The position numbers and the translations under genes were made by a program. From contig JABSQV010000015.1 in NCBI GenBank assembly GCA_013215565.1, positions 1 to 43,651 of the forward strand: 43,651 nucleotides of DNA, read 5' to 3'. Source of the DNA: Myxococcales bacterium (GTDB taxonomy: Bacteria > Myxococcota_A > UBA9160 > SZUA-336). The notes below the pieces were generated by a model that made no database searches, was not told the DNA's origin, and saw only the letters and a program-made list of their open reading frames with translations. This document shows, one piece after another, positions 33,004 through 40,980 of the stretch. Within the stretch, counting starts at the first letter, position 1, and each line of letters starts with the position of its first letter.

Positions 33004-33043
33004 CGAGTACCCGCCTTCCTTCTAAGGATCGTTCCACGACAGA

Positions 33044-33080
33044 GGATAGGAGAAATCGGTGGGCTCGTGGGTCCCACGAC
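33044..33080 (+). repeat. Dispersed structured repeat, partial copy H
   Basis: Only the 5' part is kept: GGATAGGAGAAATCGGTGGG followed by CTCGTGGGTCCCACG. The last part forms a small hairpin (CGTGGG/CCCACG). The 3' half of the family consensus is not seen. Confidence 0.45.
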
Positions 33081-33237
33081 TGCGGCCGACAGCCTCGCGA
33101 CTTGTCGCTCCCGGAAGGTTGCTGGCCGTGCAATCTGCCGAGGCGAGCCTGGCTCAAGCGAGGCTCATGAGTCGCCGATGAGCTTCGGGTTCACGCGTTG
33201 TCCGAAGGCAGGGGACACGCCTGCGAGAGGACAAAAC

Positions 33238-33735
33238 ATGTCCAGATCGATCGTTCTGCCTCTACTTGCACTTCTGATGCTGGCCGGGAGTGCGCAGGCC
33301 GAACAACGAGGCTTCGGTGCGGGAGTCATCGTCGGCGAGACGGCCGGCCTCAGCGCAAAGAAGTGGCTGAGCGGCGGGGGCGCGGTAGACGGGGCGCTTT
33401 CCTGGTCCGGCGGAGGCGACCAGACCGTCCAGGTTCACATCGATTACCTGCGTCACAACTACAAGCTGCTGAGAGAACTGGCCCCCAAGGGTGCGCGGAC
33501 GCGTCTCTCCCTGTACTACGGGATCGGCGGCCGCGCGAAGGTCGACGACATCAGTTCGGATAACATCTTTAGCGACCAAACGGATCTCGGGATCCGCTTC
33601 CCGGTCGGAATCAACTTTCTGTTCAAGGATGCTCCGCTGGGCATTTTTGCCGAACTGGTTCCGACCCTGGACCTGCGCCCCGAAACTGCGTTCAGGTGGA
33701 GAAGCGCCTTCGGCGTTCGTTACTACTTCCGCTGA
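33238..33735 (+). CDS. Small outer-membrane beta-barrel protein
   Basis: 165 residues with a signal peptide (cleavage likely after AQA, residue 21). The mature protein alternates short amphipathic strands with glycine-rich turns (GFGAGVIVGETAG, RLSLYYGIGGRAKV, ADDLGIRFPVGINFLF-like segments) and ends in FGVRYYFR with aromatic residues, as expected for an eight-strand barrel. The specific family is not recognised. GAGAGGA lies seven bases before the ATG at 33238; the frame is open upstream but reads through non-coding sequence. It stands alone between the aldolase gene and a transposase remnant. Confidence 0.75.
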   Translation: MSRSIVLPLLALLMLAGSAQAEQRGFGAGVIVGETAGLSAKKWLSGGGAVDGALSWSGGGDQTVQVHIDYLRHNYKLLRELAPKGARTRLSLYYGIGGRAKVDDISSDNIFSDQTDLGIRFPVGINFLFKDAPLGIFAELVPTLDLRPETAFRWRSAFGVRYYFR

Positions 33736-33785
33736 TCTTGTTGCGAGCTCGTGACCCCGCGGTGCCTCATCGCTGCTGAAGACCT

Positions 33786-33995
33786 TCATGTCGAGCGATT
33801 GGGCGAAGGATGGGAGACACAAAGGGCGCTGGCTCGGCCGCTGCAGCGCGCGCAGGAGAGGACGTCGTGGTCGAGGACCCGGCGCACGAGTTCGGCCCAG
33901 GAGAGGCGCCGAGGTCGGGAGCGCGGCACCAGGCCGGCGGGATCGGGTGCCGAATCTCGCGTGGCGGGCGCTCGGGGCTGGCCCGACCTCCCATG
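33786..33995 (-). pseudogene. IS91-family transposase remnant (C-terminal piece)
   Basis: On the minus strand the frame reads RPRRLSWAELVRRVLDHD then VLSCARCSGRA, which is the conserved C-terminal block of IS91/IS801-type transposases (usually W-A-E-L-L-R-R-V-F-x-x-D-V-L-x-C-P-x-C-G-G-R). The catalytic domain is absent and the frame stops shortly after (PNRST), with the normal C-terminus lost. It fills most of the 318-base gap between the barrel gene and pqiA, so it is a scar of an old insertion. Confidence 0.65.
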
Positions 33996-34053
33996 CTGGT
34001 ACCGTTGACATGCCTGGCGAGGACGGGAGACGATCCTTCTCGGGGGTTTCCTC

Positions 34054-34659
34054 TTGAACTCACGTCTGATCGTGTGCCGCGACTGCGCGCTGCTCAACCG
34101 CATCGCCCACCTGCCCCGGGGAGGCTCGGCGCGTTGCCCGCGTTGCGGTGCGCTCCTGGCCCGCGGGGTCTTCGACAGCATCGACCGGACGCTGGCGTTT
34201 TCACTGGCGGGCCTGTCGCTGTTCCTGGTTGCCAACGCCTTTCCGTTTCTGGCCATGAGGATGCAGGGCCTGATCACCGAGACGACGCTCCTGACCAGCG
34301 TATGGGCGCTGTACGAGCAGAAGCGGTTGTTGGTGGCTGGGCTGGTCCTGCTGACCGCCGTCGCTGCGCCGCTGCTCTATCTCTTGTTGCTGATTTACGT
34401 GCTGGCGCCGCTTCGGTTCGGTCTCCACGCGCCCGGCGTGATTCCATGCTTTCGCCTGCTGCGCCGGGTCCAGGCATGGAGCATGGTGGAGGTGTTCATG
34501 ATCGGGGTGCTGGTCGCGCTCGTGAAGCTCGCCGATATGGCACAGATTGTGCCCGGCATTGCGCTCTGGGCCTTCGCCTTGTTGATTCCCGTGATGGCGG
34601 CCGCGACGTCGTCACTCGACAGCGAGCTGGTCTGGGATCGGATCGGAAGGCCCGCATGA
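34054..34659 (+). CDS. pqiA: Paraquat-inducible protein A family, first half-protein
   Basis: 201 residues. Two Cys pairs at the N-terminus (C8/C11 in VCRDCALL and C28/C31 in RCPRCGALL) form a rubredoxin-like zinc site, followed by about four membrane helices with the family blocks LANAFPFLAM and MVEVFMIGVLVALVKLA. E. coli PqiA and YebS are single proteins of about 420 residues with two such units; here each unit is its own gene. The start is TTG at 34054, the only possible start close to the first Cys pair; the ribosome site is weak. Its stop overlaps the next pqiA gene (ATGA). The product should sit in the inner membrane as part of the Pqi (MCE) lipid-transport system. Confidence 0.9.
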   Translation: MNSRLIVCRDCALLNRIAHLPRGGSARCPRCGALLARGVFDSIDRTLAFSLAGLSLFLVANAFPFLAMRMQGLITETTLLTSVWALYEQKRLLVAGLVLLTAVAAPLLYLLLLIYVLAPLRFGLHAPGVIPCFRLLRRVQAWSMVEVFMIGVLVALVKLADMAQIVPGIALWAFALLIPVMAAATSSLDSELVWDRIGRPA

Positions 34660-35282
34660 CCGCCGACGTGCGAAGCCTCCCGATCGGATGCCACGACTGC
34701 GATCTCGCGCTGCGGGTACCAAGGATTGAACACGGCGTCGCGCCGCGCTGTCCGCGCTGTGGCACGGTCGTGCGTCACCGCAAGCCTCGGAGCATCGCCC
34801 GCTGCTGGGCGTTCGTGATTGCGGCAGCGATCTGCTACGTCCCGGCCAACCTCTACCCGGCCATGACCGTCGTCTCACTCGGGAACGCTCAGTCGGACAC
34901 GATCCTGAGTGGCGTGATCTACCTGCTCTCCCACGGTCTCTGGCCACTCGCGCTGATCGTGTTCGTTGCGAGCGTCGTCGTGCCTCTGGCAAAACTCGTC
35001 GCGCTGGTATACCTGCTGATCTCGGTCCAGGCCCGTTCGCGCTGGCGTCCGGCAGATCGGACGCGCCTCTACCGGCTGACCGAGGCCATCGGGCGCTGGT
35101 CCATGGTGGATATCTACGTGATCACGATCCTGGTGGCGCTGGTGAGCTTGGGCAACCTTGCCACGGTCGAGGCGGAGCCTGGCGCGGTATTCTTCGGGGC
35201 GATGGTGGTACTGACCCTGCTCGCGGCCGAGGCTTTCGATCCGAGACTGATCTGGGACCGGGCGGACTTGCAGGATGGCTGA
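34656..35282 (+). CDS. pqiA: Paraquat-inducible protein A family, second half-protein
   Basis: 208 residues. Cys pairs C12/C15 (GCHDCDLAL) and C32/C35 (RCPRCGTVV) are followed by four membrane helices with ANLYPAMTVVSLG and WSMVDIYVITILVALVSLG, the same pattern as the preceding protein. The two probably form a complex equal to full-length PqiA. The ATG at 34656 overlaps the previous stop by four bases; the last eight bases overlap the start of pqiB. The frame is open far upstream, but that part is antisense or out-of-frame to pqiA1. Confidence 0.9.
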   Translation: MTADVRSLPIGCHDCDLALRVPRIEHGVAPRCPRCGTVVRHRKPRSIARCWAFVIAAAICYVPANLYPAMTVVSLGNAQSDTILSGVIYLLSHGLWPLALIVFVASVVVPLAKLVALVYLLISVQARSRWRPADRTRLYRLTEAIGRWSMVDIYVITILVALVSLGNLATVEAEPGAVFFGAMVVLTLLAAEAFDPRLIWDRADLQDG

Positions 35283-36885
35283 GAATCAGGACCCGATCGG
35301 CTCGTCGACGGCCGAAGCCCCTCCCGCCGAGGACGGACTCGTCGATGCGGTGCTGGTCGAGCGCAGAGGGATTTCGATGGTCTGGCTGGTTCCGGCCGTG
35401 GCCGCCGTAGTCGGTGCGTGGCTGGCCTACACCGCGCTCACGCAGCGGGGTCCCTCGATTACAATTCGTTTCGAGTCGGCGGCCGGGCTGGAGGCGAACA
35501 AGACCAGGATCAGATTCAAAGACGTGGAGGTTGGTAAGGTCGAAGCGATTGAGCTCTCGGACGACCTGAGTCGCGTCGATGTGCACGCGCGGCTCGGGAA
35601 GGGAGCCGAGCGCTACCTGACCGACCAGACGCGCTTCTGGGTGGTGCGCGCCCAGATCAGCGCGGGCCAGATTTCGGGCCTGAGTACGATCCTGTCGGGC
35701 GCCTACATCGGCATCGATCCGTCGACCGAGGGGCAGCCCGCAAATAACTTCGTGGGCCTGGAACGGCCCCCGCCCTTCACCTCCGACGTACCCGGCCGCA
35801 CCTTCAAGCTTCGAGGCGACACACTCGGATCGCTCGATCTCGGGTCGCCCGTATACTTCCGCTGGATCACCGTGGGGAGCGTCGTAAGCTACGAACTCGA
35901 TCCCGAAGGGGACCACGTGACCCTGGAAGTCTTCGTCCGCGAGCCGCACGATCAACGCGTGCGCGAGAACTCGCGCTTCTGGAACGCGAGCGGCCTCGAC
36001 GTGTCGCTGAGTCCGGAGGGCATCCAGGTCGACAGTATTTCGCTCGCCTCGATCCTGGTCGGGGGCGTGGCGTTCGAGACCCCGCGTCTGCCGATTCCGG
36101 CACCCAAGGCGAACGAGGAGACGGTGTTTCGGCTCTACCCGAATAAGCGTGCGGCGAAGCGGCCGATCATCGGCATCAAGGTTCCGTTCCAGCTCCACTT
36201 CGAGCAGTCGGCGGCGGGCCTGGTGGCGGGCTCGCCCGTCGACTTCCAGGGCATCGTCGTCGGCCAGGTCCGCGACGTGAGCCTCACATTCGACGAGCGG
36301 ATACTGCGCCCGCGCATCTCCGTGTTGATCGACATCGAACCCGAACGCGTCCGGGTCACCGACGTCGAAATTTCGCGCGAGCGATGGCGAGAAATCTGGG
36401 ATGCCATGGTCGCACAGGGACTCCGGGCTCGGCTCTCCACGCACAACCTGCTGACGGGTCAGCTTGAGGTGAATCTCGACTTTCACCCAGGCGCGTCCCC
36501 CGCCGAGATCGACTGGGAAGCGCGGATTCCCGAGATCCCGACCGTGCCGAGTCCGATCGAGGAACTCAAGGCCGGGCTGGGTGAGTTCATGGCCAAGATC
36601 AACGCCCTGCCGCTGGAGCCGATCGGGAGGGAGTTGGAGAGTTCGCTCGCGCGCCTGAACGCGGTGCTTCGAGACCTCGAGCAGACCACCCCCGCCCTGA
36701 CGGGGGCGCTCGAGCGAGCCGAGCAGACGCTGGGCTCGATCGAGGAACTCGTTGCGCCGGATTCGCAAGCCAGCGTGGACCTGAAGCGGGCCTTGCGCGA
36801 AGTGGCGGACGGGGCCCGGGCCCTGCGCCTGCTGGCTGAAGAACTGGAGCAGAAACCCGAGATCCTGATCCGGGGACGACCGTGA
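35275..36885 (+). CDS. pqiB: PqiB/YebT-like MCE protein with three MCE domains
   Basis: 536 residues, close to E. coli PqiB. A cytoplasmic tail and one membrane helix (about 35 to 54) lead to three MCE/MlaD domains starting near residues 60, 172 and 295 (for example IRFESAAGLEANKTRIRFKD and FEQSAAGLVAGSPVDFQGI). Each has the typical G-L-x-x-G/N and V-x-x-G-x-V pattern. From about 430 to 520 lies a long coiled coil (for example ELESSLARLNAVLRDLEQ). PqiB hexamers form a needle-like channel carrying lipids between inner and outer membranes. It overlaps pqiA2 (8 bases) and pqiC (4 bases). Confidence 0.95.
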   Translation: MAENQDPIGSSTAEAPPAEDGLVDAVLVERRGISMVWLVPAVAAVVGAWLAYTALTQRGPSITIRFESAAGLEANKTRIRFKDVEVGKVEAIELSDDLSRVDVHARLGKGAERYLTDQTRFWVVRAQISAGQISGLSTILSGAYIGIDPSTEGQPANNFVGLERPPPFTSDVPGRTFKLRGDTLGSLDLGSPVYFRWITVGSVVSYELDPEGDHVTLEVFVREPHDQRVRENSRFWNASGLDVSLSPEGIQVDSISLASILVGGVAFETPRLPIPAPKANEETVFRLYPNKRAAKRPIIGIKVPFQLHFEQSAAGLVAGSPVDFQGIVVGQVRDVSLTFDERILRPRISVLIDIEPERVRVTDVEISRERWREIWDAMVAQGLRARLSTHNLLTGQLEVNLDFHPGASPAEIDWEARIPEIPTVPSPIEELKAGLGEFMAKINALPLEPIGRELESSLARLNAVLRDLEQTTPALTGALERAEQTLGSIEELVAPDSQASVDLKRALREVADGARALRLLAEELEQKPEILIRGRP

Positions 36886-37499
36886 GCGAGACCCGATGCT
36901 GCAGAAACCGGGGCCTCGCGGGACTCGGAATCATGCTTCTGGGGCTCGCGTGCCTGGGCAGGAGCCCCACCACCCACCACTACCGGATGAACCTGTTCGC
37001 GGGTGCCGCAGTCGAGACCAGTCTCGGCGGTCGCGCGGTGGGGCTCGGCCCCGTGAGTTTCCCTCGCCACCTCGAGCGACCCCAGATCGTGACCCGTACC
37101 GGAGTCTCGAGCCTGTCGTTCGACGCGAATCAGCGCTGGGCCGGCGGCTTCGAGTCGAACGTCGTACGAGTCCTGGCCGGCGACCTGGCGCTGCGGATCG
37201 GAGTCCCGGTGGTGATCGATCCGGCCAGCACGCCGCTCCCGGTCATCTATCAGGTGGCGGTTGCGATCGAGGAGTTCGAGGGTCGCCCGGGTGGCGAACT
37301 GGTGCTCCGCGCGCGCTTCGTGGTTCGAGAGCGGGGCGGCGAAAAACGCGTCTGGTCGGACGCGGTGACTGTCCGCCTGCCGGTCGAGGGCAGCGATCTC
37401 GGCAGCCTGGTTTCCGCGCACGATGCTGCGGTCGGCGGCCTCGCCGACGCGATTGCCCTGCGCCTGGCCGACCTCGGCCAGTCCGACCGGGCCCCGTAG
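36882..37499 (+). CDS. pqiC: PqiC-like outer-membrane lipoprotein (ABC-type auxiliary)
   Basis: 205 residues from a GTG that overlaps the pqiB stop codon. Lipoprotein signal with lipobox LGLAC (Cys24). The mature part has the PqiC/YmbA pattern: YRMNLFAGA at the start, VGLGPVSFPRHLERPQIVTR, an ANQRWAGGFESNVVRVL block and SAHDAAVGGLADAIA near the end. In E. coli, PqiC is the outer-membrane partner that docks the PqiB needle. It is the last gene of the four-gene operon. Confidence 0.9.
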   Translation: MSETRCCRNRGLAGLGIMLLGLACLGRSPTTHHYRMNLFAGAAVETSLGGRAVGLGPVSFPRHLERPQIVTRTGVSSLSFDANQRWAGGFESNVVRVLAGDLALRIGVPVVIDPASTPLPVIYQVAVAIEEFEGRPGGELVLRARFVVRERGGEKRVWSDAVTVRLPVEGSDLGSLVSAHDAAVGGLADAIALRLADLGQSDRAP

Positions 37500-37568
37500 C
37501 GGTCGATCGGACCGTCGAACTCATCCACGGCGTCGAGAAAGCCCAGCGACTCCCAGCTGCCGCGCCAG

Positions 37569-37775
37569 TCAGACGAAATCAGCGCGCAGTTCCAGGATTC
37601 TCCGCCGCGCCGGTACCCCTAGATCGAAAAGGGGTCCGATACTCTCGCCTCGTACCAGAAGCCCTCGATCTCGCGCGATTCCATCCCCGATATCGCCGAG
37701 GCGCCGAAGAGCCCGAGGGCGGGATGCATCAGGTCGCCGAGCTTCGCGTCGATCGAGAGGCTCCTATGCGAGAGC
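37569..37775 (-). pseudogene. Unidentified coding remnant with a frameshift
   Basis: On the minus strand the stretch IDAKLGDLMHPALGLFGASA then SGMESREIEGFWYEARVSDP has strong G/C bias in third codon positions and reads like real protein, but stops at 37619-37621. Shifting one frame at that point continues as LFDLGVPARRRILELRADFV before a stop at 37569. Two frames sharing the signal suggests the end of a gene broken by a frameshift. The family is not recognised. It occupies the 314-base gap between pqiC and the AsmA gene. Confidence 0.3.
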
Positions 37776-37813
37776 CGGGCGCGGGCGCGATCGTACCCAG
37801 GACCCGCACAGCG

Positions 37814-40651
37814 TCATGGCAGCGCCTCGCGTTCGGGAAGCACGCACCGAAACTCCGGGTCGGAACCGCGCCGGAAGCGGGAGAGTAGGCTCCGCGCGGG
37901 ACGCACCACGTTCGAGATCACACCCTCGACGATGCTGGTGGCGACCGTCCGATGTACCGGCGTGACCCTGGGCTCCCAGAGCGGGCCGCGGACGCGCACC
38001 ACCGGGACGACGCTCACGATTCCGCGCCTGCGCGACCGGGGCACGAGTTCGAGATGGTAGCTCTCTCGAGCGAGGTCGACCGTCCCGCTTCCCGTGACCG
38101 TGATGTCGCCCCCCTGGATCTCCAGTCGCGAGACTGACGCGATCCCCGATTCGATTTCGACGGACGCGAGAAAACAGCTCACGAGCGGCACGCTTCTGCG
38201 GAGTTGCATCGACGGGAAGGTGAGGCCGATCAGGTTTCGAGCGAAGAGCCGGGAGACTTTTCCCGCCGCGGTTCCGTCTCGCATGACTGCAACCAGCTGA
38301 CCGGCGAGTTCCGAACGAATCTCGTTGGGCGTCTGCCCGCGGCTCTCGAGCCGAACCCATGCGTCGACGAATCCGGACGCCTGGGTGGTCTCTTTCGCCT
38401 GGGAGACGAATTGTTCGACGTCGAGGCCCTCGAGTTCGAACTCCAGCGAGAGTTTCGGTTCGGGGGTACTCGCGTCCAGGACGAGGCCCGCGTGGGTGTC
38501 TCCGCCCTTCCAGGTCGCCTGCAGATCGCGGATCTGTAGCCTGCCGTCTTCCAGCCGGACCGATGCACTCGCATCGTAGACCTCGAGTTCGTCGCGTCCC
38601 GAGATCCTGTCTGCGCGAAGTGCCAGGTCGAAGTCGAGGCTGCGCAGCAGGTCGAAGGGAAGTCCCTCGGTGCTCCGCCACCAGCGGGGGGCGGGCTCGT
38701 CCCCGGCGTCGGGCGGAGCGCCGTCCGATCCAACTTCGGGGGCTGTATTCTGGTCCGCGAATCGCGGCGCAATTCCCACGTCGTCGAGCCATACCTGGGG
38801 AGACGAGAGCGTACCGCGAAAGCTCGGCCGCGCGCTCGGCTCGAACGTCCCGCTCGCTCGGCCATCGATCAAGGTGCGATCGAGCCAGAGCTTCCCGCTC
38901 GCCTGAAACTGCTCGTCCGAACCGCTGAGCGTGCCCGTGAACTCCACCGGTCCGAGCGGATCGACTTCGGCGTCGACCAACTCTCCGATCACGGCCAGGT
39001 CGCGCGCCGTGATCTTCGCATCCAGCTCGATCTCGTCGATCTCGCGCAGGTCGTCGAATTTGCCGTCGAGATCGATCGACAGGAGTTCCTTCCGGCCGCC
39101 ATGGAGGCGAATGTGCTCCAGTCCCAGGCTGCCATCCTCGTCGGTGAGCAGCGTGTGCCCGGTGATTGGCCCGATTCCGCCGGGGAGCGGGCGATCCAGG
39201 TATGTCTCGAGCAGGCTCAGGTCGGCGGCTCCGAAATCGGCCCGAAGGCGAACTCCCTCCAACCGTTCCAGGTCCCGGATCGAGCCTTTGACTTCTGCAT
39301 AGCTCCGGTCGCGGGTTCCGGCTCTGGCGGTGAGCGCGTCCAGGCTGATCCGCTGCTCGGGGTTGCGCAACCGGCCGTGCAGCATCACAGGTTCGAGGGG
39401 CGGGAGCGCACGGTCCAGCCCCAGCCAGTTCCCGACGATGCCGAGGTCGCGGGCTTCGCCGCGGACCGTGACGTCGAGCCCTGTGACGCCGCGCAGGTCG
39501 GCGAGCGATCCCTCGACCTCCAGCCGGCCCAGGCCATCGGGCAGGACCAGGTGCACAGTGCCCGCCACGCCGAGATCCGAGCCGCGATCGGAGAATTCGA
39601 ACTTCGCGTCGATCGACTCGACCGCCGGCAGCGTGGTTTCGGTCATGGGCTGAAGGAAGCTCAGGCTGCGGGCGTTTAGCTCGAGTACGAGGTCGATTTC
39701 CCGAAATGTCGCAAGCTCGCCAACCGAACCGGTGAGCGATCCGTAGAGTGCCCCGGACGTGTCGGTTCCGACGCTGAGGTCCTCGATTGCCACGGGCCCA
39801 GCGTCTCTCACGAGCCGCGCCTGAAAAGAGATCAGACCGGTCTCTGGAACGCGCGAATCGGGCTCGAGGAATGCCTCGTAGAGTTGGGGCAGGCCCGGCA
39901 GTTCGCCCGAAATCGAAAGGTCGAGTTCGCGCATCTGGGTCGGCTGGCCGGCGGTTCCGCGGATTTCGAAGGTCGCGTCCAGGAGCCGCCCCCGCAGTTC
40001 GATGGGATAAGGGGCTGCGTCGTAGAGATCGCTCAGCGGCCCGAACTCGCCCGTCAGGTCGAAGCGGTGACCCGCGAACTCCCCCCGGCTCGCGAAGTGA
40101 ACCGGACCCTGGATCCCGTCCGCTTCCAGTCGCAGTGTCTCGATTCGACCGGAGCGACGCGTTCCGGCATCTCCTGGCTGGTAGTGCAGCGCCAGCTCTC
40201 GGATCTCGACACTCCCGATATTGAAGCGGGGGTCTCGGCTTTCCGTCTGCGACTCCGGCGCGGCTGCGGCGGAGAGCTGGAGGTTGGGGTCGTCCTCGAT
40301 CCAGAGGGTGACCTGCTCGAGTTCGAGCGCGTCGATCTCGAGCCTGCCGCGCAGCAGTCCCAGGTAGGAGATCTCGAGTTCGAGAATCCCGATTTCGGCC
40401 AGGTGTGGGGAGGGGCGCCCCGGCAGGTTGGCCACCGTAACGTCTCGGGCTTTGAACTGCAGTTCCGGGAAGACCTCCAGTTGAATCCCGCCCCCGATCC
40501 CTACCTCGAGCCCGAGCGCTGCCGAGGCCCGCCGCGCAACCAGCTGCGAGTGTTCCGCCCAGAGGAGCCACGCGATCAGCAGCCCGACGGCGCCGAGCAG
40601 GGTCGCCACCAGTGCGAGCGCCCCGAGGATTCTGCGCGCGCGCCGACTCAA
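37814..40651 (-). CDS. AsmA-family protein (large, bridge-like lipid-transport type)
   Basis: 945 residues. One N-terminal membrane helix (about 9 to 31) is followed by the AsmA start pattern LEVGIGGGIQLEVFPELQF with ARDVTVANLPGRPSP, then a long run of beta-rich repeats, and the conserved AsmA C-terminal domain including SRLEIQGGDITVTGSGTVDL and YHLELVPRSRRRG. By family it spans the periplasm and helps move phospholipids or insert outer-membrane components. The start is a TTG at 40651 with no good ribosome site, so the exact start is uncertain. It converges on the pqi operon, placing two envelope lipid-transport systems next to each other. A pair of direct repeats lies about 100 to 135 bp upstream. 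Confidence 0.92.
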   Translation of the reverse strand: MSRRARRILGALALVATLLGAVGLLIAWLLWAEHSQLVARRASAALGLEVGIGGGIQLEVFPELQFKARDVTVANLPGRPSPHLAEIGILELEISYLGLLRGRLEIDALELEQVTLWIEDDPNLQLSAAAAPESQTESRDPRFNIGSVEIRELALHYQPGDAGTRRSGRIETLRLEADGIQGPVHFASRGEFAGHRFDLTGEFGPLSDLYDAAPYPIELRGRLLDATFEIRGTAGQPTQMRELDLSISGELPGLPQLYEAFLEPDSRVPETGLISFQARLVRDAGPVAIEDLSVGTDTSGALYGSLTGSVGELATFREIDLVLELNARSLSFLQPMTETTLPAVESIDAKFEFSDRGSDLGVAGTVHLVLPDGLGRLEVEGSLADLRGVTGLDVTVRGEARDLGIVGNWLGLDRALPPLEPVMLHGRLRNPEQRISLDALTARAGTRDRSYAEVKGSIRDLERLEGVRLRADFGAADLSLLETYLDRPLPGGIGPITGHTLLTDEDGSLGLEHIRLHGGRKELLSIDLDGKFDDLREIDEIELDAKITARDLAVIGELVDAEVDPLGPVEFTGTLSGSDEQFQASGKLWLDRTLIDGRASGTFEPSARPSFRGTLSSPQVWLDDVGIAPRFADQNTAPEVGSDGAPPDAGDEPAPRWWRSTEGLPFDLLRSLDFDLALRADRISGRDELEVYDASASVRLEDGRLQIRDLQATWKGGDTHAGLVLDASTPEPKLSLEFELEGLDVEQFVSQAKETTQASGFVDAWVRLESRGQTPNEIRSELAGQLVAVMRDGTAAGKVSRLFARNLIGLTFPSMQLRRSVPLVSCFLASVEIESGIASVSRLEIQGGDITVTGSGTVDLARESYHLELVPRSRRRGIVSVVPVVRVRGPLWEPRVTPVHRTVATSIVEGVISNVVRPARSLLSRFRRGSDPEFRCVLPEREALP

Positions 40652-40748
40652 GTTCGTGAGCGCTTCGTCGAACCGGTCTGTGTCACAACGGTGTCCCCGT
40701 TAGAGCGGGCGGACATGGGTCGGCGCCCTGCGCCTTGGTCAAGCGTAG

Positions 40749-40786
40749 CCGATCGAGGTCTCGTAAAGAAACCGATCGAGGTCTCG
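40749..40786. promoter_or_regulatory. Direct repeat pair upstream of the AsmA gene
   Basis: CCGATCGAGGTCTCG occurs twice (40749-40763 and 40772-40786) with a 23-base period, upstream of the AsmA start at 40651. It could be a two-site operator or a chance duplication; no -35/-10 pair was recognised. Confidence 0.4.
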
Positions 40787-40892
40787 CAGAGAGCTTGGCA
40801 GAACCTCCGGGCAGAGAGAAATTTGGGACGCATGCAAGGCAAATCGCTTCGTTCGTGTGGGCCGTGAGGCTGGGCTTAGTCCTCGAACCGGA

Positions 40893-40980
40893 GGGTCGCA
40901 GGAATAAGCGGGCTTTTGGGCACCGGGTCAGGTTCCGGGTAGGGGCGCTCTGTCAAATCGAAGCTGGGTCTGTGCGGGGC
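40893..40980 (+). repeat. Dispersed structured repeat, copy G
   Basis: GAGGGTCGCAGGAATAAGC, palindrome AAGCGGGCTT, hairpin arms CCGG (40923-40926) and CCGG (40935-40938), GTAGGGGCGCTCTG, then TCAAATCGAAGCTGGG. Its 3' half overlaps the last 17 or so codons of the M61-like peptidase gene, coding on the other strand. Confidence 0.8.

Noticed and set aside
37616..37640. An extra repeat copy near CTAGATCGAA
   Set aside because: Only about nine bases match the 3' box and the hairpin is absent.
37764..40571. A 935-codon open frame on the same strand as the AsmA gene in another frame
   Set aside because: Arg/Gly/Pro-rich out-of-frame shadow; the AsmA reading has a membrane helix and the family's end domain.
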